The position numbers were made by a program, and so were the translations under genes. The notes beneath the pieces were generated by a model. That model was not told the origin of the DNA and ran no database searches. It saw nothing but the letters and a program-made list of their open reading frames with translations. This document shows, piece after piece, positions 45,286 to 54,402 of a stretch of DNA of 64,000 bases. The number at the start of each line of letters is the position of its first letter. Positions within the stretch are counted from its first letter, which is position 1. This DNA is from Pseudomonadota bacterium (GTDB lineage Bacteria > Desulfobacterota > Desulfovibrionia > Desulfovibrionales > Desulfomicrobiaceae): the NCBI GenBank assembly GCA_018902545.1, contig JAHIQM010000002.1, forward strand, positions 124,001 through 188,000, read 5' to 3'.

Positions 45286-45521
45286 CGACCCTCCGAAACG
45301 CAGCCGAAGCGCAAGGCCTCGCGTCCCCAAACATAAAAAATCAGGCCCAGGCGCCGGAACATTTCGTCGGCACCGAGCCCTGACAACCATCACCCTGAAA
45401 TTCAAGGAGTATTCTACGCACAGACCAGGACTCAAGGCAAGCCTTGAATTCGCCGCCCCCCGATGACACAAAGGTCCCGGGCAAGACAACGTCCTACTCC
45501 AACTTAAACCACGAGATATAA

Positions 45522-45764
45522 ATGTCCGTTTTCAGCGACAACAAAAATGCGGCCCTGCGGCCCGGGCGCTACCGTCATTTCAAGGGCGGGGAATACGAGG
45601 TGCTGGGCGTCGCCAGGCACAGCGAGGGCCTTGAAGACATGGTGGTGTACCGCCCCCTGTACAACGACACGGGCCTGTGGGTCCGCCCGCTGTCCATGTT
45701 CACGGAGCAGGTCGAGTGCAACGGAAAAACAGAACCCCGTTTCACCTTCCTGGACGAAGCCTGA
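45522..45764 (+). CDS. DUF1653 domain protein
   Basis: An 80-residue protein matching the DUF1653 pattern: LRPGRYRHFKGGEYEVLGVA, EDMVVYRPLYNDTGLWVRPL and FTEQVECNGKTEPRF. The function of the family is not established. Its size and the RYRHFKGGEY start are typical. It stands alone, divergent from pncC across a 236-bp gap with nothing notable, and is followed by hairpin element copy 3. Confidence 0.9.
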   Translation: MSVFSDNKNAALRPGRYRHFKGGEYEVLGVARHSEGLEDMVVYRPLYNDTGLWVRPLSMFTEQVECNGKTEPRFTFLDEA

Positions 45765-45869
45765 CGGGCACAATACTTTCGTGCCGCAGGCGGAAGGCGC
45801 CTGTCGGCCCGGCTCGGGCAAGGCCTGCCGGGACACATCTTTTTCGTGCCGGTGCCCGATGCGAAGGAC

Positions 45870-46042
45870 GCGTATCGGCGCGACTCGGAAAGGGCCTGCC
45901 GGAACTCCTTCGCCGGCCTCGTAATGTTTCCCGGCCTTGAGGATCGTGCCATGGGCGCCCTGTGCGGAAGACGGCCGGGAAACAAACGATTCCTGGCTCA
46001 GTCAGACAACCGACAGGCCCTTTCCGAGTCGCGCCGACACGC
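45870..46042. repeat. Long hairpin element, copy 3
   Basis: A 173-bp inverted repeat in the 418-bp gap 45765-46182. Outer arms of 33 bp (45870-45902 and 46010-46042) pair with two mismatches; inner arms GTTTCCCGGCC (45926-45936) and GGCCGGGAAAC (45973-45983) pair perfectly. The internal loop has AACTCCTTCGCCGGCCTCGT and AACAAACGATTC...GGCTCAGTCAGACAA, as in copies 1 and 2. A diverged left-arm duplicate lies at about 45785-45835. The stems differ in sequence from the other two copies. Confidence 0.85.
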
Positions 46043-46118
46043 TTGAGCCCATGCGGGAATGTTGTTGAAGATGCCTTGCCAACTCCCGCATGCGAACTTG
46101 GGGAGACAACGCTATCAA

Positions 46119-46185
46119 TTACCCCCCATACGCGGGGTGCAGGGGACGCGTCCCCTGCCCGCCGGAGGCATCTTCTCTCCCCCTA
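46119..46185. repeat. GC-palindrome repeat, copy 2, containing the ftsK stop codon
   Basis: It holds a perfect 20-bp palindrome GCAGGGGACGCGTCCCCTGC (46139-46158), preceded by CCCCCCATACGCGGGG and followed by TCTTCTCTCCCCCTA, whose CTA is the ftsK TAG on the minus strand. The layout matches 38263-38332. It may act in transcription termination or messenger stability. Confidence 0.75.
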
Positions 46186-48384
46186 ATCCTTCTTACCGCG
46201 CACCAGGCGGGGCTTGCTGCCGTCCTGGGGGCCGATGATCCCGTCCATTTCCATTTGCTCGATGAAGCGGGCGGCGCGGTTGAAGCCGATGCGCAGGCGG
46301 CGCTGGATCATGGAGATGGAGGCGCGGCCTTGGTCGGTGACGAAATCGATGGCCTCGGCGTATTTGGGATCGTCGAGGACGTCGCTGGCCCCGCCTCCCC
46401 CTTCGCCGCCGTTCTCGCCCGCGGTGTTCCACTCCGCAAAATCGAGTTCAAAGCGCTGCGGGCGCTGTTTTTCCCAGTATTCGACCACGCGGGCGATCTC
46501 GTCGTCGCCGACAAAGGCGCCGTGCACGCGCTGTATGTTGCCACCGCTGAGCTTGAAGAGCATGTCGCCGTGGCCAAGGAGGTATTCTGCGCCGATGCCG
46601 TCGAGGATGGTCCGCGAGTCGTGCTTGGAGCTGACCTGAAAGGCGATGCGCGAGGGAAAGTTGGCCTTGATGATGCCCGTGACCACGTCAACGGACGGCC
46701 GCTGCGTGGCCAGGATGAGATGGATGCCCGAGGCGCGGGCCAGCTGGGCCAGACGCACGATGCTGCCTTCCACTTCCTTGGCCGCGGTCATCATCATGTC
46801 GGCCAGTTCGTCGACCACGATGATGAGATAGGGGAAGGGTTTCAGGTCGCGCATGTCCTCGGGCCGGTCATCGCCCATTTCGGCCAGCTTCTGGTTGTAG
46901 GTGGTGATGTGGCGCACGCCGGTGCGGGCCATGGCCTCGTAGCGCTGTTCCATCTCGTAGACGGCCCATTCCAGGGCGTTCTTGGCCAGATGCATGTCCG
47001 TGACCACGGGGTGGACCAGATGCGGGAGCGAGCCGTAGACAGCCAGCTCGATGCGCTTGGGGTCCACCAGCAGGAGCTTCACCTGCTCGGGGCCATGCTT
47101 GTAGATGATGCTCAGGAGCAGGCAGTTGAGGCACACGGACTTGCCGGCGCCGGTAGCTCCGGCCACGAGCATGTGCGGCATCCTGGCCAGGTCCGCGATC
47201 TTGGGAACGCCCTGGATGTCCATACCCAGGGCCAGGGGCAGCTGGGCCTTGGTGTCGGCGAAGGCCGGGGCGTCGAGAATTTCGCGCAGGTAGACGATCT
47301 GACGCTGGTCATTGGGAATCTCGATGCCCACGGTGTCGCGCCCGGGCAAGGGCGCCACGATGCGCACGGCCCGGGCTTTGAGGGCCAGGGCCAGGTCGTC
47401 GCTCATATTGGCGATGCGGCTGACCTTGACGCCGGGGGCGGGCTTGAATTCGAACATGGTGATGACCGGTCCGGGCTGCACACCCTGCACCTCGCCCTGG
47501 ATGCCGAAATCCGAGAAGCAGGACGTGAGCGCCTGGGACTGCTTGTCGAGCACGGTCTTGGAGATCGAAATACGCGAAGCCGGCACCGGGGCCAGAAGCT
47601 CGATGGGCGGCAGGCTGTTGCCGGATCCCGCGGGCCGGACGGGAGGCGCGGTTTTGACAGTTTTTGGCTGCGCGGCCTTGGGCACCGCCCTGGGCTCTTC
47701 CCGGCGTGTGTCCTCGGCCGGGGGGCGCGGCCGGGCGAGAGTCCGTGGCGGTTGGCCGGACGCGGAGGGCGCGGTCTTTTCGGGCCTGTTCTGCCGCCAG
47801 GCGACAAGGCGCTGAAGCATCTCACGCAACGGCGCGAGCCACAGCGTGCATTTTTCCATCAGGGCGCGGTACGAGATGCCAAACAGAAGGCGGCCGCCAA
47901 TGAGGGTCAGGCAAACGGCCACGAGCACGAATCCGTAATTGCCGAAAATCCGCTGCAGCAGGGCGTACAGGCTCCGCCCGATAAACCCTCCGCTGGCCAT
48001 GCCGGTTCCGGGCAACCCCAGGTGCAGGGCCCCGAAATGGACCCAGATCGGGAGCAGGACCGCGAGCAGGATGCCACCGACCCAGCGCAGCCAGGACGGC
48101 CTGAACGCAGGGAAAAAAAGCATCGTTGCGGCCAGGGCGAAGAAAACGGGCCAAAGCCAGGCCGCAGCTCCGCACAGGTCGACCAACCCCCCGGCTACGT
48201 AGGCACCCAGGGTACCAACGAGATTCTGGGTCTTGTGTCCGGCCACGGCCTGGTGGTTGAACCCGGGATCTGCGGGGGAGAAGGAGAACAGGGCCAGGGT
48301 CACCAGCGCCAGGGAGCAGGCAAAGACCAGCGCGCAAATTTCCCGAACGAGTTTGTTGCCGTCTTTAGTCATGCGTTTTTCCAT
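46183..48384 (-). CDS. ftsK: DNA translocase FtsK
   Basis: A 733-residue septal DNA pump that segregates and helps resolve chromosome termini. Four N-terminal membrane helices (for example ICALVFACSLALVTLALF, AWLWPVFFALAATMLFF) occupy about residues 15-165. A Pro/Ala-rich linker follows, then the motor with Walker A GATGAGKSVCLN, LLLVDPKRIELAVY and Walker B LIIVVDELADMMM. The C-terminal gamma winged helix (MIQRRLRIGFNRAARFIEQM) reads oriented KOPS sites. The linker is short. No ribosome site is clear; ATG 48372 is an alternative start. The gene ends inside a GC-palindrome repeat. Confidence 0.96.
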   Translation of the reverse strand: MEKRMTKDGNKLVREICALVFACSLALVTLALFSFSPADPGFNHQAVAGHKTQNLVGTLGAYVAGGLVDLCGAAAWLWPVFFALAATMLFFPAFRPSWLRWVGGILLAVLLPIWVHFGALHLGLPGTGMASGGFIGRSLYALLQRIFGNYGFVLVAVCLTLIGGRLLFGISYRALMEKCTLWLAPLREMLQRLVAWRQNRPEKTAPSASGQPPRTLARPRPPAEDTRREEPRAVPKAAQPKTVKTAPPVRPAGSGNSLPPIELLAPVPASRISISKTVLDKQSQALTSCFSDFGIQGEVQGVQPGPVITMFEFKPAPGVKVSRIANMSDDLALALKARAVRIVAPLPGRDTVGIEIPNDQRQIVYLREILDAPAFADTKAQLPLALGMDIQGVPKIADLARMPHMLVAGATGAGKSVCLNCLLLSIIYKHGPEQVKLLLVDPKRIELAVYGSLPHLVHPVVTDMHLAKNALEWAVYEMEQRYEAMARTGVRHITTYNQKLAEMGDDRPEDMRDLKPFPYLIIVVDELADMMMTAAKEVEGSIVRLAQLARASGIHLILATQRPSVDVVTGIIKANFPSRIAFQVSSKHDSRTILDGIGAEYLLGHGDMLFKLSGGNIQRVHGAFVGDDEIARVVEYWEKQRPQRFELDFAEWNTAGENGGEGGGGASDVLDDPKYAEAIDFVTDQGRASISMIQRRLRIGFNRAARFIEQMEMDGIIGPQDGSKPRLVRGKKD

Positions 48385-48403
48385 GCGGGGTCAGGTGCAA
48401 AAA

Positions 48404-48437
48404 CAAAAGGCCACAGAGCGCTCTCCATGGCCTTTTG
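48404..48437 (-). terminator. Rho-independent terminator of efp
   Basis: Minus-strand stem AAAAGGCCA...TGGCCTTTT followed by TTTTGTTTTT, 20 bp past the efp stop and 20 bp before the ftsK start, so ftsK probably depends on read-through or a promoter inside this short gap. Confidence 0.8.
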
Positions 48438-48457
48438 GATACTGTCGACGAGCCAAA

Positions 48458-49015
48458 CTATTCGCGGCCGAGATATTCGCCCGTTTCCGTATTGACCTTG
48501 ATCTTGGTCCCGATCTCGACGAAGAGCGGGACGTTGACCACGATTCCGGTCTCAAGGGTGGCGGGCTTGGAAGCGCCGGTCACCGTGTCGCCCTTCATGC
48601 CGGGATCGGTCAGGGTCACTTCCAGGACCACGGAACCTGACATTTCCAGATCCAGGGGACGACCCTGGTACAGCATGACCTTGTAGGCCTGGGCTTCCTT
48701 CAGATAGCCGCCCTTGTCGCCGATGACTTCGTGGGCCACGGAAATCTGCTCAAAAGTGGTCATGTCCATGAAGGCATAGCTTTCGCCTTCATTGTATAGG
48801 TACTGCATTTCCCGGACTTCAAGGTCCGGCCGGGGGAACTTGATCCCGGAACGAAAATTCTGCTCGACCACGGATCCGGTGAGCAGGTTACGATATTTGG
48901 TGCGCATGAACGCGCCGCCCTTGCCCGGCTTATAGTGGCTGCACTCCAGAATTTCACAGGGAGCGCCGTCAATTTCTATCTTCTTGCCTTTCTTGAAATC
49001 ACTCGTAGCTAACAT
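48458..49015 (-). CDS. efp: Translation elongation factor P
   Basis: A 185-residue EF-P that relieves ribosome stalling at poly-proline. The N-terminal KOW-like domain carries the modifiable Lys in HYKPGKGGAFMRTKY (Lys32), and the C-terminal OB domain ends TKIKVNTETGEYLGRE. No modification enzyme gene is nearby. The start at 49015 gives MLATSDFKKGKK and has GGAAGCAAGG upstream; the frame beyond is leader. It follows aroQ on the same strand, a frequent arrangement. Confidence 0.96.
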   Translation of the reverse strand: MLATSDFKKGKKIEIDGAPCEILECSHYKPGKGGAFMRTKYRNLLTGSVVEQNFRSGIKFPRPDLEVREMQYLYNEGESYAFMDMTTFEQISVAHEVIGDKGGYLKEAQAYKVMLYQGRPLDLEMSGSVVLEVTLTDPGMKGDTVTGASKPATLETGIVVNVPLFVEIGTKIKVNTETGEYLGRE

Positions 49016-49067
49016 GCTTACCTTGCTTCCTCCATAGATTTGTCCCGGCCGACTCCCGTAAGGGGCC

Positions 49068-49517
49068 TCAGGGCTGGTCCAGACGCTGCCATAGCGCCTG
49101 GACTGCGAGCGCATAGCTCATTATGCCGAAACCGGCAATAGCCCCGATGCAGTGCCGCGCGATGAGACTTGTGTGACGCATGGAGGACTGACGGGCGTGC
49201 ACGTTGCTCAAATGCACCTCGACGCAAGGAATTTTGATCCAGGCAAGGCAGTCGGCCAAGGCAAGACTGGTGTGGGTGTAAGCCCCGGCGTTGAAGACGA
49301 TCCCGTCCATCCCGGCCTTCCAGGCATCCTCCAGGCGATCGATGAGCCCGCCTTCGGAATTGGACTGAAACAGGGTCAACCGGATTTGCCGGGCGTGTTC
49401 GCCAAGCATCTTCTCGACCAGCGCGGGCAGGGCATCCATGCCCGCGGAGCCATACACTTCCGGCTGACGCTGCCCGAGAAACCCTAGGTTGGGACCATTT
49501 AAAACCAGTATCTCCAT
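49068..49517 (-). CDS. aroQ: 3-dehydroquinate dehydratase, type II
   Basis: A 149-residue type II dehydroquinase of the shikimate pathway. Motifs: VLNGPNLGFLGQRQPEVYG with the catalytic Arg/Tyr pair (LGFLG replaces the more common LNLLG), FQSNSEGGLIDRLEDAW, FNAGAYTHTSLALADCL and VEVHLSNVHARQ. The length is normal. It begins 3 nt after the stop of a lipoprotein gene and precedes efp by 52 bp. Confidence 0.95.
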   Translation of the reverse strand: MEILVLNGPNLGFLGQRQPEVYGSAGMDALPALVEKMLGEHARQIRLTLFQSNSEGGLIDRLEDAWKAGMDGIVFNAGAYTHTSLALADCLAWIKIPCVEVHLSNVHARQSSMRHTSLIARHCIGAIAGFGIMSYALAVQALWQRLDQP

Positions 49518-49520
49518 GCG

Positions 49521-50333
49521 CTATTTCTGTTCCGAAGGCTCACGCACGGTGTCCGAATGCGGAGGCAGGACCACCACGGTTTCGGGTTCGTCCTGGGCGA
49601 TGACGGCATCGGGGTCCAGCGCGGCTACGTCCACATTCATGAGAAAAATGCGGTCCCCGGCCTCGACCTCGCGGTCGCTGACCACGATCTCGAGGTTGCA
49701 CAGGGTCCCTGTCGCACCGCCCTGCTCCTGGGGCAAAGCCACGGTGTCCTGCATGAGCTGCTTGATCTCGGCCATGCCGATGAGGCGGTAAAAGCTGGAA
49801 CCAAGTTCGCCGACGGGCTCGGCAATGGCTACATAGGACGGCAGGGATTCTGGCACGGTCTGATACAGCATGGCGTAAAGCACGTCATGCATGCCGCCGA
49901 TGAAGCGGTCTTCCTCCAGTGCGATGATCTGCCCGCCCAGGCTCAGGTCCCCGACAAAGCTGGCCGAAACAAGGAAGCTCTGCACCAGATCACCGGTTTC
50001 GAGGTCCCCCTGCGTGTTGAGCAAACCACTCTGGGTGAACTCGCCTTCCATGCTCCCCAGCGGTGTCATTCCCGCCACGGGAACGATGACGATGTCCTTG
50101 TTCACGATCTTGTTGAAGACCTTTATGAGCCCCGCGTTCCTGGCTTCGGTCCAAATTCCCGTGTCGGCATCCACGTATTTGGCCAGATCCATTTCACTCA
50201 GGCGCATTTCGACAGTGGCTTGTTCTTCAACCCGAATGGGTTCCTGGGCAGTATTGGCGGAAACCAACTTCACTTCCTTGGAACACCCGCCCAAGATAAA
50301 GACAGCGCTCAAGAGCACGAGCAACGCACGCAT
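49521..50333 (-). CDS. Predicted lipoprotein of unknown function, 270 aa
   Basis: The start at 50333 (behind TTGGAGG) gives MRALLVLLSAVFILGGCSKE, a clear lipoprotein signal with lipobox LGGC, so it is exported and acylated. The mature part is acidic and contains NKDIVIVPVAGMTPLGSMEG, LSLGGQIIALEEDRFIGGMH and GSSFYRLIGMAEIKQLMQDT; LysM-like or SH3-like features are not obvious and I do not recognise the family. It ends in a Glu/Pro-rich tail. It leads the unit lipoprotein-aroQ-efp, divergent from engB. Confidence 0.82.
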   Translation of the reverse strand: MRALLVLLSAVFILGGCSKEVKLVSANTAQEPIRVEEQATVEMRLSEMDLAKYVDADTGIWTEARNAGLIKVFNKIVNKDIVIVPVAGMTPLGSMEGEFTQSGLLNTQGDLETGDLVQSFLVSASFVGDLSLGGQIIALEEDRFIGGMHDVLYAMLYQTVPESLPSYVAIAEPVGELGSSFYRLIGMAEIKQLMQDTVALPQEQGGATGTLCNLEIVVSDREVEAGDRIFLMNVDVAALDPDAVIAQDEPETVVVLPPHSDTVREPSEQK

Positions 50334-50437
50334 AGTATGCCTCCAATTAATTATTGATAACCAAGACAATTCTTTCTATCAGTGCCTGATCCAAACGCAT
50401 TTCGTCAAGAACCCAAGCCCCAGGAAATGGTAGTTTC

Positions 50438-51034
50438 ATGCCCAGCACCGTAATTTTAGAAAAGACAATCTACACCATTGACCAGCTGGAAGAAATGCCG
50501 CTTCCTCAACTCGCCCTCGCGGGAAGGTCCAATGTCGGCAAATCATCCCTGCTGAACAAACTCACCGGCAGGAAAAATCTGGCCAAGATCAGCTCCACCC
50601 CGGGAAAAACCCGCAGCCTGAACTTCTACAAGGTCAGCCCGGAAGAATTCTATCTGGTAGATCTGCCGGGGTACGGATACGCCCGCTGCTCCAAAACCGA
50701 ACGCGACAAGTGGGCCGCGCTGATCAACAAATACCTGCGTAACAACGCCCGCCTCTTCGGCGTGGTCGCCCTGCTTGATTCACGGCTTCCGCCGCAGGCT
50801 CTCGACATCGATCTGATCGCATTCATCAGGGCGCAAGGCATAGATGTCTTTCCCGTGATGACCAAGGCGGACAAATGCAAGCAGCCAGTACGGAGCGCTA
50901 ATCAAGCCGCCTGGCAGAGACTTTTGGGCTCGCAAAAGCCTCCGCTGCTCACCTCCAGCCATTCCGGCATGAATATCGACAAACTGTGGCAGTTCTTTCT
51001 CGATAAATTTGCAGCAACGAAGCCCCACGAATAA
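50438..51034 (+). CDS. engB: Ribosome-biogenesis GTPase EngB (YsxC/YihA)
   Basis: A 198-residue TRAFAC GTPase needed for large-subunit assembly. G motifs: G1 GRSNVGKSSLLNKL, G2/switch I SSTPGKTRSLNFY, G3 LVDLPGYGYARC and G4 MTKADKCK. The length and compact domain are typical. The start at 50438 follows CAGGAAATGG. It is monocistronic; the mrp operon begins 246 bp later with its own promoter. Confidence 0.95.
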   Translation: MPSTVILEKTIYTIDQLEEMPLPQLALAGRSNVGKSSLLNKLTGRKNLAKISSTPGKTRSLNFYKVSPEEFYLVDLPGYGYARCSKTERDKWAALINKYLRNNARLFGVVALLDSRLPPQALDIDLIAFIRAQGIDVFPVMTKADKCKQPVRSANQAAWQRLLGSQKPPLLTSSHSGMNIDKLWQFFLDKFAATKPHE

Positions 51035-51182
51035 GAATTCATGCGCAAAATACTACGAAATTATTTTGGTATTGAACAGTTTTTTATCCTGTCTGACGCA
51101 AAAAACATGTCCTTGACCTCTGAACGCATGCCGCGTTGAGCAGTTGGCCGTAAATGACCTGCTTTCTTTTTACCGTTCCAGG

Positions 51183-51212
51183 TTGACGCACTCCATTTTC
51201 AGCATCTACAAT
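51183..51212 (+). promoter_or_regulatory. Sigma-70-type promoter of the mrp operon
   Basis: TTGACG (51183-51188), an 18-bp spacer and TACAAT (51207-51212), each one base from consensus; it lies 68 bp ahead of the mrpA ATG in the 246-bp gap after engB. Confidence 0.65.
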
Positions 51213-51280
51213 CGACGCGATATGATGTCCCTGCAAAAAGTCGCCAACCCTGTTTTTTTGGCACGCCCGGTGAATTCGAG

Positions 51281-54076
51281 ATGAACGTTTTCATTCTTGT
51301 CCTGCTCCCGCTTTTGGGGTCCGTGCTGCCCCCGCTGGCCATGCGCTGGGGGCGCAACGCCTGCGCCTGGGCGACCGTAGCCGTGACCGCAGGCACCCTC
51401 ATGCTGGCCATGCCCCCGCTCATGCAGGCCTTTCGCGGAACGCCCGCATCGGCGCACCTGCCATGGCTGGAAGGGGCCGGCTTTGACCTGACCTTGCGCA
51501 TGGACGGTTTGGCCGCCCTTTTCGTACTCCTGATCCTTTGCATCGGTCTGTTGGTCGTCATCTACGCCCGCTACTACCTCTCCGCAAAAGATCCCATGGG
51601 CCGCCTCTACGGACTGCTGCTCGTGTTCATGAGCGCCATGCTCGGGGTGGTCCTGTCCGACAACCTGATCCTGATGATTGTTTTCTGGGAGATGACGTCG
51701 CTGTCCTCGTTTCTGCTCATCGGTTACTGGCAGCACCGCGCGGACGCCAGACAGGGGGCGCGCATGGCCCTCATCGTCACCGGCCTGGGCGGCCTGGCCC
51801 TGCTGGCCGGATTCCTGATCCTCGGCCAGATTGCCGGAACGCACCAGATCTCCCAGATCCTGCAGCAGGGCGACCTGATCCGCGCCCACCCCCTTTATGT
51901 CCCGGCCCTGGTCCTGATTCTGGTCGGCGCGTTCACCAAGTCGGCGCAGTTCCCCTTCCATTTCTGGTTGCCAAAGGCCATGGCCGCGCCCACGCCCATC
52001 AGCGCCTACCTGCACTCGGCCACCATGGTCAAAGCGGGCGTCTTTCTCCTGGCCAGGCTCTATCCGGCCCTGTCCGGAACGGACATCTGGTTCTTTACCG
52101 TGAGCGGCGTCGGCCTGACCACCCTGCTCATGGGCGCTTATGTCGCCATCTTTCAGCACGACTTGAAGGGTCTGCTGGCCTACTCGACCATCAGCCATCT
52201 TGGCCTCATCGTGCTCCTCTTCGGGCTGGACACGCCCCTGGCCGCCGTGGCCGGGGTGTTCCACATCATTAATCACGCCACCTTCAAGGCCTCGCTGTTC
52301 ATGGCCGCAGGCATCATCGATCACGAGACCGGAACCCGGGACATGCGCAGCCTGAACGGCTTGTGGAAATACATGCCCCACACCGCCGCCCTGGCCATGA
52401 TCGCTTCGGCGGCCATGGCCGGAGTGCCGCTTTTGAACGGTTTTCTATCTAAAGAGATGTTTTTCGCCGAAACCCTGCACGTCGAACTGCTTGGCCCCGC
52501 GTGGTGGATTCTGCCGACGGCCGCGACTCTGGCCGGAATTTTTGCCGTGGCCTACTCGGCCCGTTTCATCCACGACGTCTTCTTCAACGGCGAGCCGCAG
52601 GGCCTGCCCAAATATCCGCCCCACGAACCGTCGCGCTTCATGAAGGTGCCGGTGGAAATCCTGGCCGGGCTGTGTCTGCTGGTGGGCATCCTGCCGGGGC
52701 TGACCGTGGGACCGCTGCTGCATCTGGCCGCCTCCAGCGTGACCGGAGAGCCCTTGCCCTCCTACAGTCTGGCCATCTGGCACGGATTCAACGCGCCGCT
52801 CTTCATGAGCTTCGTGGCCCTTGCCGGCGGATTCGCCGTCTACGGAATGCGGCGCAGGCTGTTTGCCCTGCATGAGCGCCTGCCCTTCGCCCCGGATGCG
52901 GCCGCCCTCTACCATTCCCTCGAAGACGCCCTCATCCGGGCCGCGCGGGCCCTCTCGCAGGGCATGGATAACGGCTCCCTGCAGCGCTCGGCGACCCTGC
53001 TCCTGGGCGCGGCGACCCTGGCCATGCTCCTGCCCCTGACGGGCGGGGGCATAAGAGGCGCTCTGCCTGCCAGCCCCCTCGACGGACTGACTCTTCTGGG
53101 CGCGCTGCTGCTCATGGGCGCCAGCCTGCTCACCGTGCTGTGGCACGAGCGCCGCTTGTCCGCCGTCATTGCCTTGAGCGTAGTCGGACTGCTGGTGGCC
53201 CTGGTCTTCGTGCGTTTCTCCGCCCCTGATCTGGCCTTGACGCAGCTCAGCGTCGAGGTGGTGACCATCATGCTCCTGCTGCTGGCCCTCTTTTTTCTTC
53301 CGCAACGTCACGACAGACTGACCAAGATCTCCGGACGCATCGGCGACATCCTGCTGGCCGCAGGCGCGGGAGGAGGGTGCGGACTGCTGGCCTGGGGCAT
53401 GCTGACCCGTCCCGTGGACCCCATCTCGTCCTTTTTCATGGAGCAAAGCCTGCCCGGCGGTGGCGGGGCCAACGTGGTCAACGTCATTCTGGTCGATTTT
53501 CGAGGGTTCGACACCCTGGGCGAGGTCACGGTCCTGGCCGTGGCCGCCATCGGCATTTACGCCCTGCTCGACAATCTGCGCCTGCCCGTACCTTTGCGCG
53601 ACCGGGACGGCCGCCTCTGGGCCACCGAGCGGCATCCGCTGATCCTGTCCCAAGTCACCCGCTTTCTGCTGCCACTGGCCCTGATGGTTGCGGTCTACCT
53701 GTTTTTGCGCGGCCACAATGCGCCGGGAGGAGGCTTCATCGCCGGTCTGGTCGCAGCCGTGGCGCTCATACTGCAATACATGGCCAGCGGCATCGCCTGG
53801 AGCCAGCGGCAATGGAGGCTGCCCTTCCATCCCCTCATCGCCTTCGGCGTGCTCATCGCGACCGCCACCGGAGCGGGCAGTCTGCTCTTGAACCACCCCT
53901 TCCTGACGTCCACGTTCGGGCACGTCACCCTGCCGGTGGTCGGCGAATTCGAACTGGCCAGCGCCATGCTCTTCGACCTGGGCGTTTTTCTGACCGTCGT
54001 GGGCGTGATCATGCTCATCCTGGCCAACCTGGGCAAATTGACCCGGCGTGGGACGCGCCTCAAGGAGAACCGCTGA
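51281..54076 (+). CDS. mrpA: Mrp Na+/H+ antiporter subunit A fused to subunit B
   Basis: A 931-residue inner-membrane protein, homologous to complex I subunit NuoL. The antiporter core (about 1-500) has [17 protein letters not shown] with the key Glu and [20 protein letters not shown] followed by the conserved Lys of [10 protein letters not shown]. Next come MbhD/MbhE-like helices (about 610-770; [36 protein letters not shown]). The last ~150 residues are a full MnhB/MrpB domain ([20 protein letters not shown]). This gives the fused AB form seen in group 2 (Pha-type) systems. It leads a tightly overlapped operon. Ion-driven pH and Na+ homeostasis is the expected role. Confidence 0.93.
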   Translation: MNVFILVLLPLLGSVLPPLAMRWGRNACAWATVAVTAGTLMLAMPPLMQAFRGTPASAHLPWLEGAGFDLTLRMDGLAALFVLLILCIGLLVVIYARYYLSAKDPMGRLYGLLLVFMSAMLGVVLSDNLILMIVFWEMTSLSSFLLIGYWQHRADARQGARMALIVTGLGGLALLAGFLILGQIAGTHQISQILQQGDLIRAHPLYVPALVLILVGAFTKSAQFPFHFWLPKAMAAPTPISAYLHSATMVKAGVFLLARLYPALSGTDIWFFTVSGVGLTTLLMGAYVAIFQHDLKGLLAYSTISHLGLIVLLFGLDTPLAAVAGVFHIINHATFKASLFMAAGIIDHETGTRDMRSLNGLWKYMPHTAALAMIASAAMAGVPLLNGFLSKEMFFAETLHVELLGPAWWILPTAATLAGIFAVAYSARFIHDVFFNGEPQGLPKYPPHEPSRFMKVPVEILAGLCLLVGILPGLTVGPLLHLAASSVTGEPLPSYSLAIWHGFNAPLFMSFVALAGGFAVYGMRRRLFALHERLPFAPDAAALYHSLEDALIRAARALSQGMDNGSLQRSATLLLGAATLAMLLPLTGGGIRGALPASPLDGLTLLGALLLMGASLLTVLWHERRLSAVIALSVVGLLVALVFVRFSAPDLALTQLSVEVVTIMLLLLALFFLPQRHDRLTKISGRIGDILLAAGAGGGCGLLAWGMLTRPVDPISSFFMEQSLPGGGGANVVNVILVDFRGFDTLGEVTVLAVAAIGIYALLDNLRLPVPLRDRDGRLWATERHPLILSQVTRFLLPLALMVAVYLFLRGHNAPGGGFIAGLVAAVALILQYMASGIAWSQRQWRLPFHPLIAFGVLIATATGAGSLLLNHPFLTSTFGHVTLPVVGEFELASAMLFDLGVFLTVVGVIMLILANLGKLTRRGTRLKENR

Positions 54077-54402
54077 TGGAATCCCTCGCTGCCTGCGTCA
54101 TCGCCGTTCTCGTGGCCTGCGGGGTCTATCTGGTGCTACGCGCCCGCACCTTCACCGTGGTGCTGGGGCTTTCGCTCTTGTCCTACGCGGTCAACCTCTT
54201 TCTCTTCTTCAGCGGCCGCCTGATGACCGGCGCTCCGCCCCTGGCCACAAGTCCCGGGCCCACGGCCGACCCCCTGCCCCAGGCGCTGGTCCTGACCGCC
54301 ATCGTCATCGGGTTTGGCATGACGGCTTTTGTGGTCATCCTTGCCTTGCGCGCCCGGGGAGAACTGGGCAACGACCATGTTGACGGAAGGGAGGACAAAT
54401 GA
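54076..54402 (+). CDS. mrpC: Mrp antiporter subunit C (NuoK-like)
   Basis: A 108-residue protein with three membrane helices, related to NuoK: LAACVIAVLVACGVYLVLRA, TVVLGLSLLSYAVNLFLFF and QALVLTAIVIGFGMTAFVVI. The start is in the TGATG overlap with mrpA; the same frame is open far upstream but only shadows mrpA. It overlaps mrpD by 4 nt. It is part of the membrane complex. Confidence 0.92.
   Translation: MESLAACVIAVLVACGVYLVLRARTFTVVLGLSLLSYAVNLFLFFSGRLMTGAPPLATSPGPTADPLPQALVLTAIVIGFGMTAFVVILALRARGELGNDHVDGREDK

Noticed and set aside
46090-48495. An 801-codon plus-strand frame opposite ftsK
   Set aside because: It is the antisense shadow of a GC-rich gene; ftsK has all expected motifs on the minus strand.
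51255-51275. TTGGCACG before mrpA as a sigma-54 promoter
   Set aside because: The -12 GC is GA, and the predicted transcript start would fall at or after the mrpA ATG; the sigma-70-type boxes upstream fit better.
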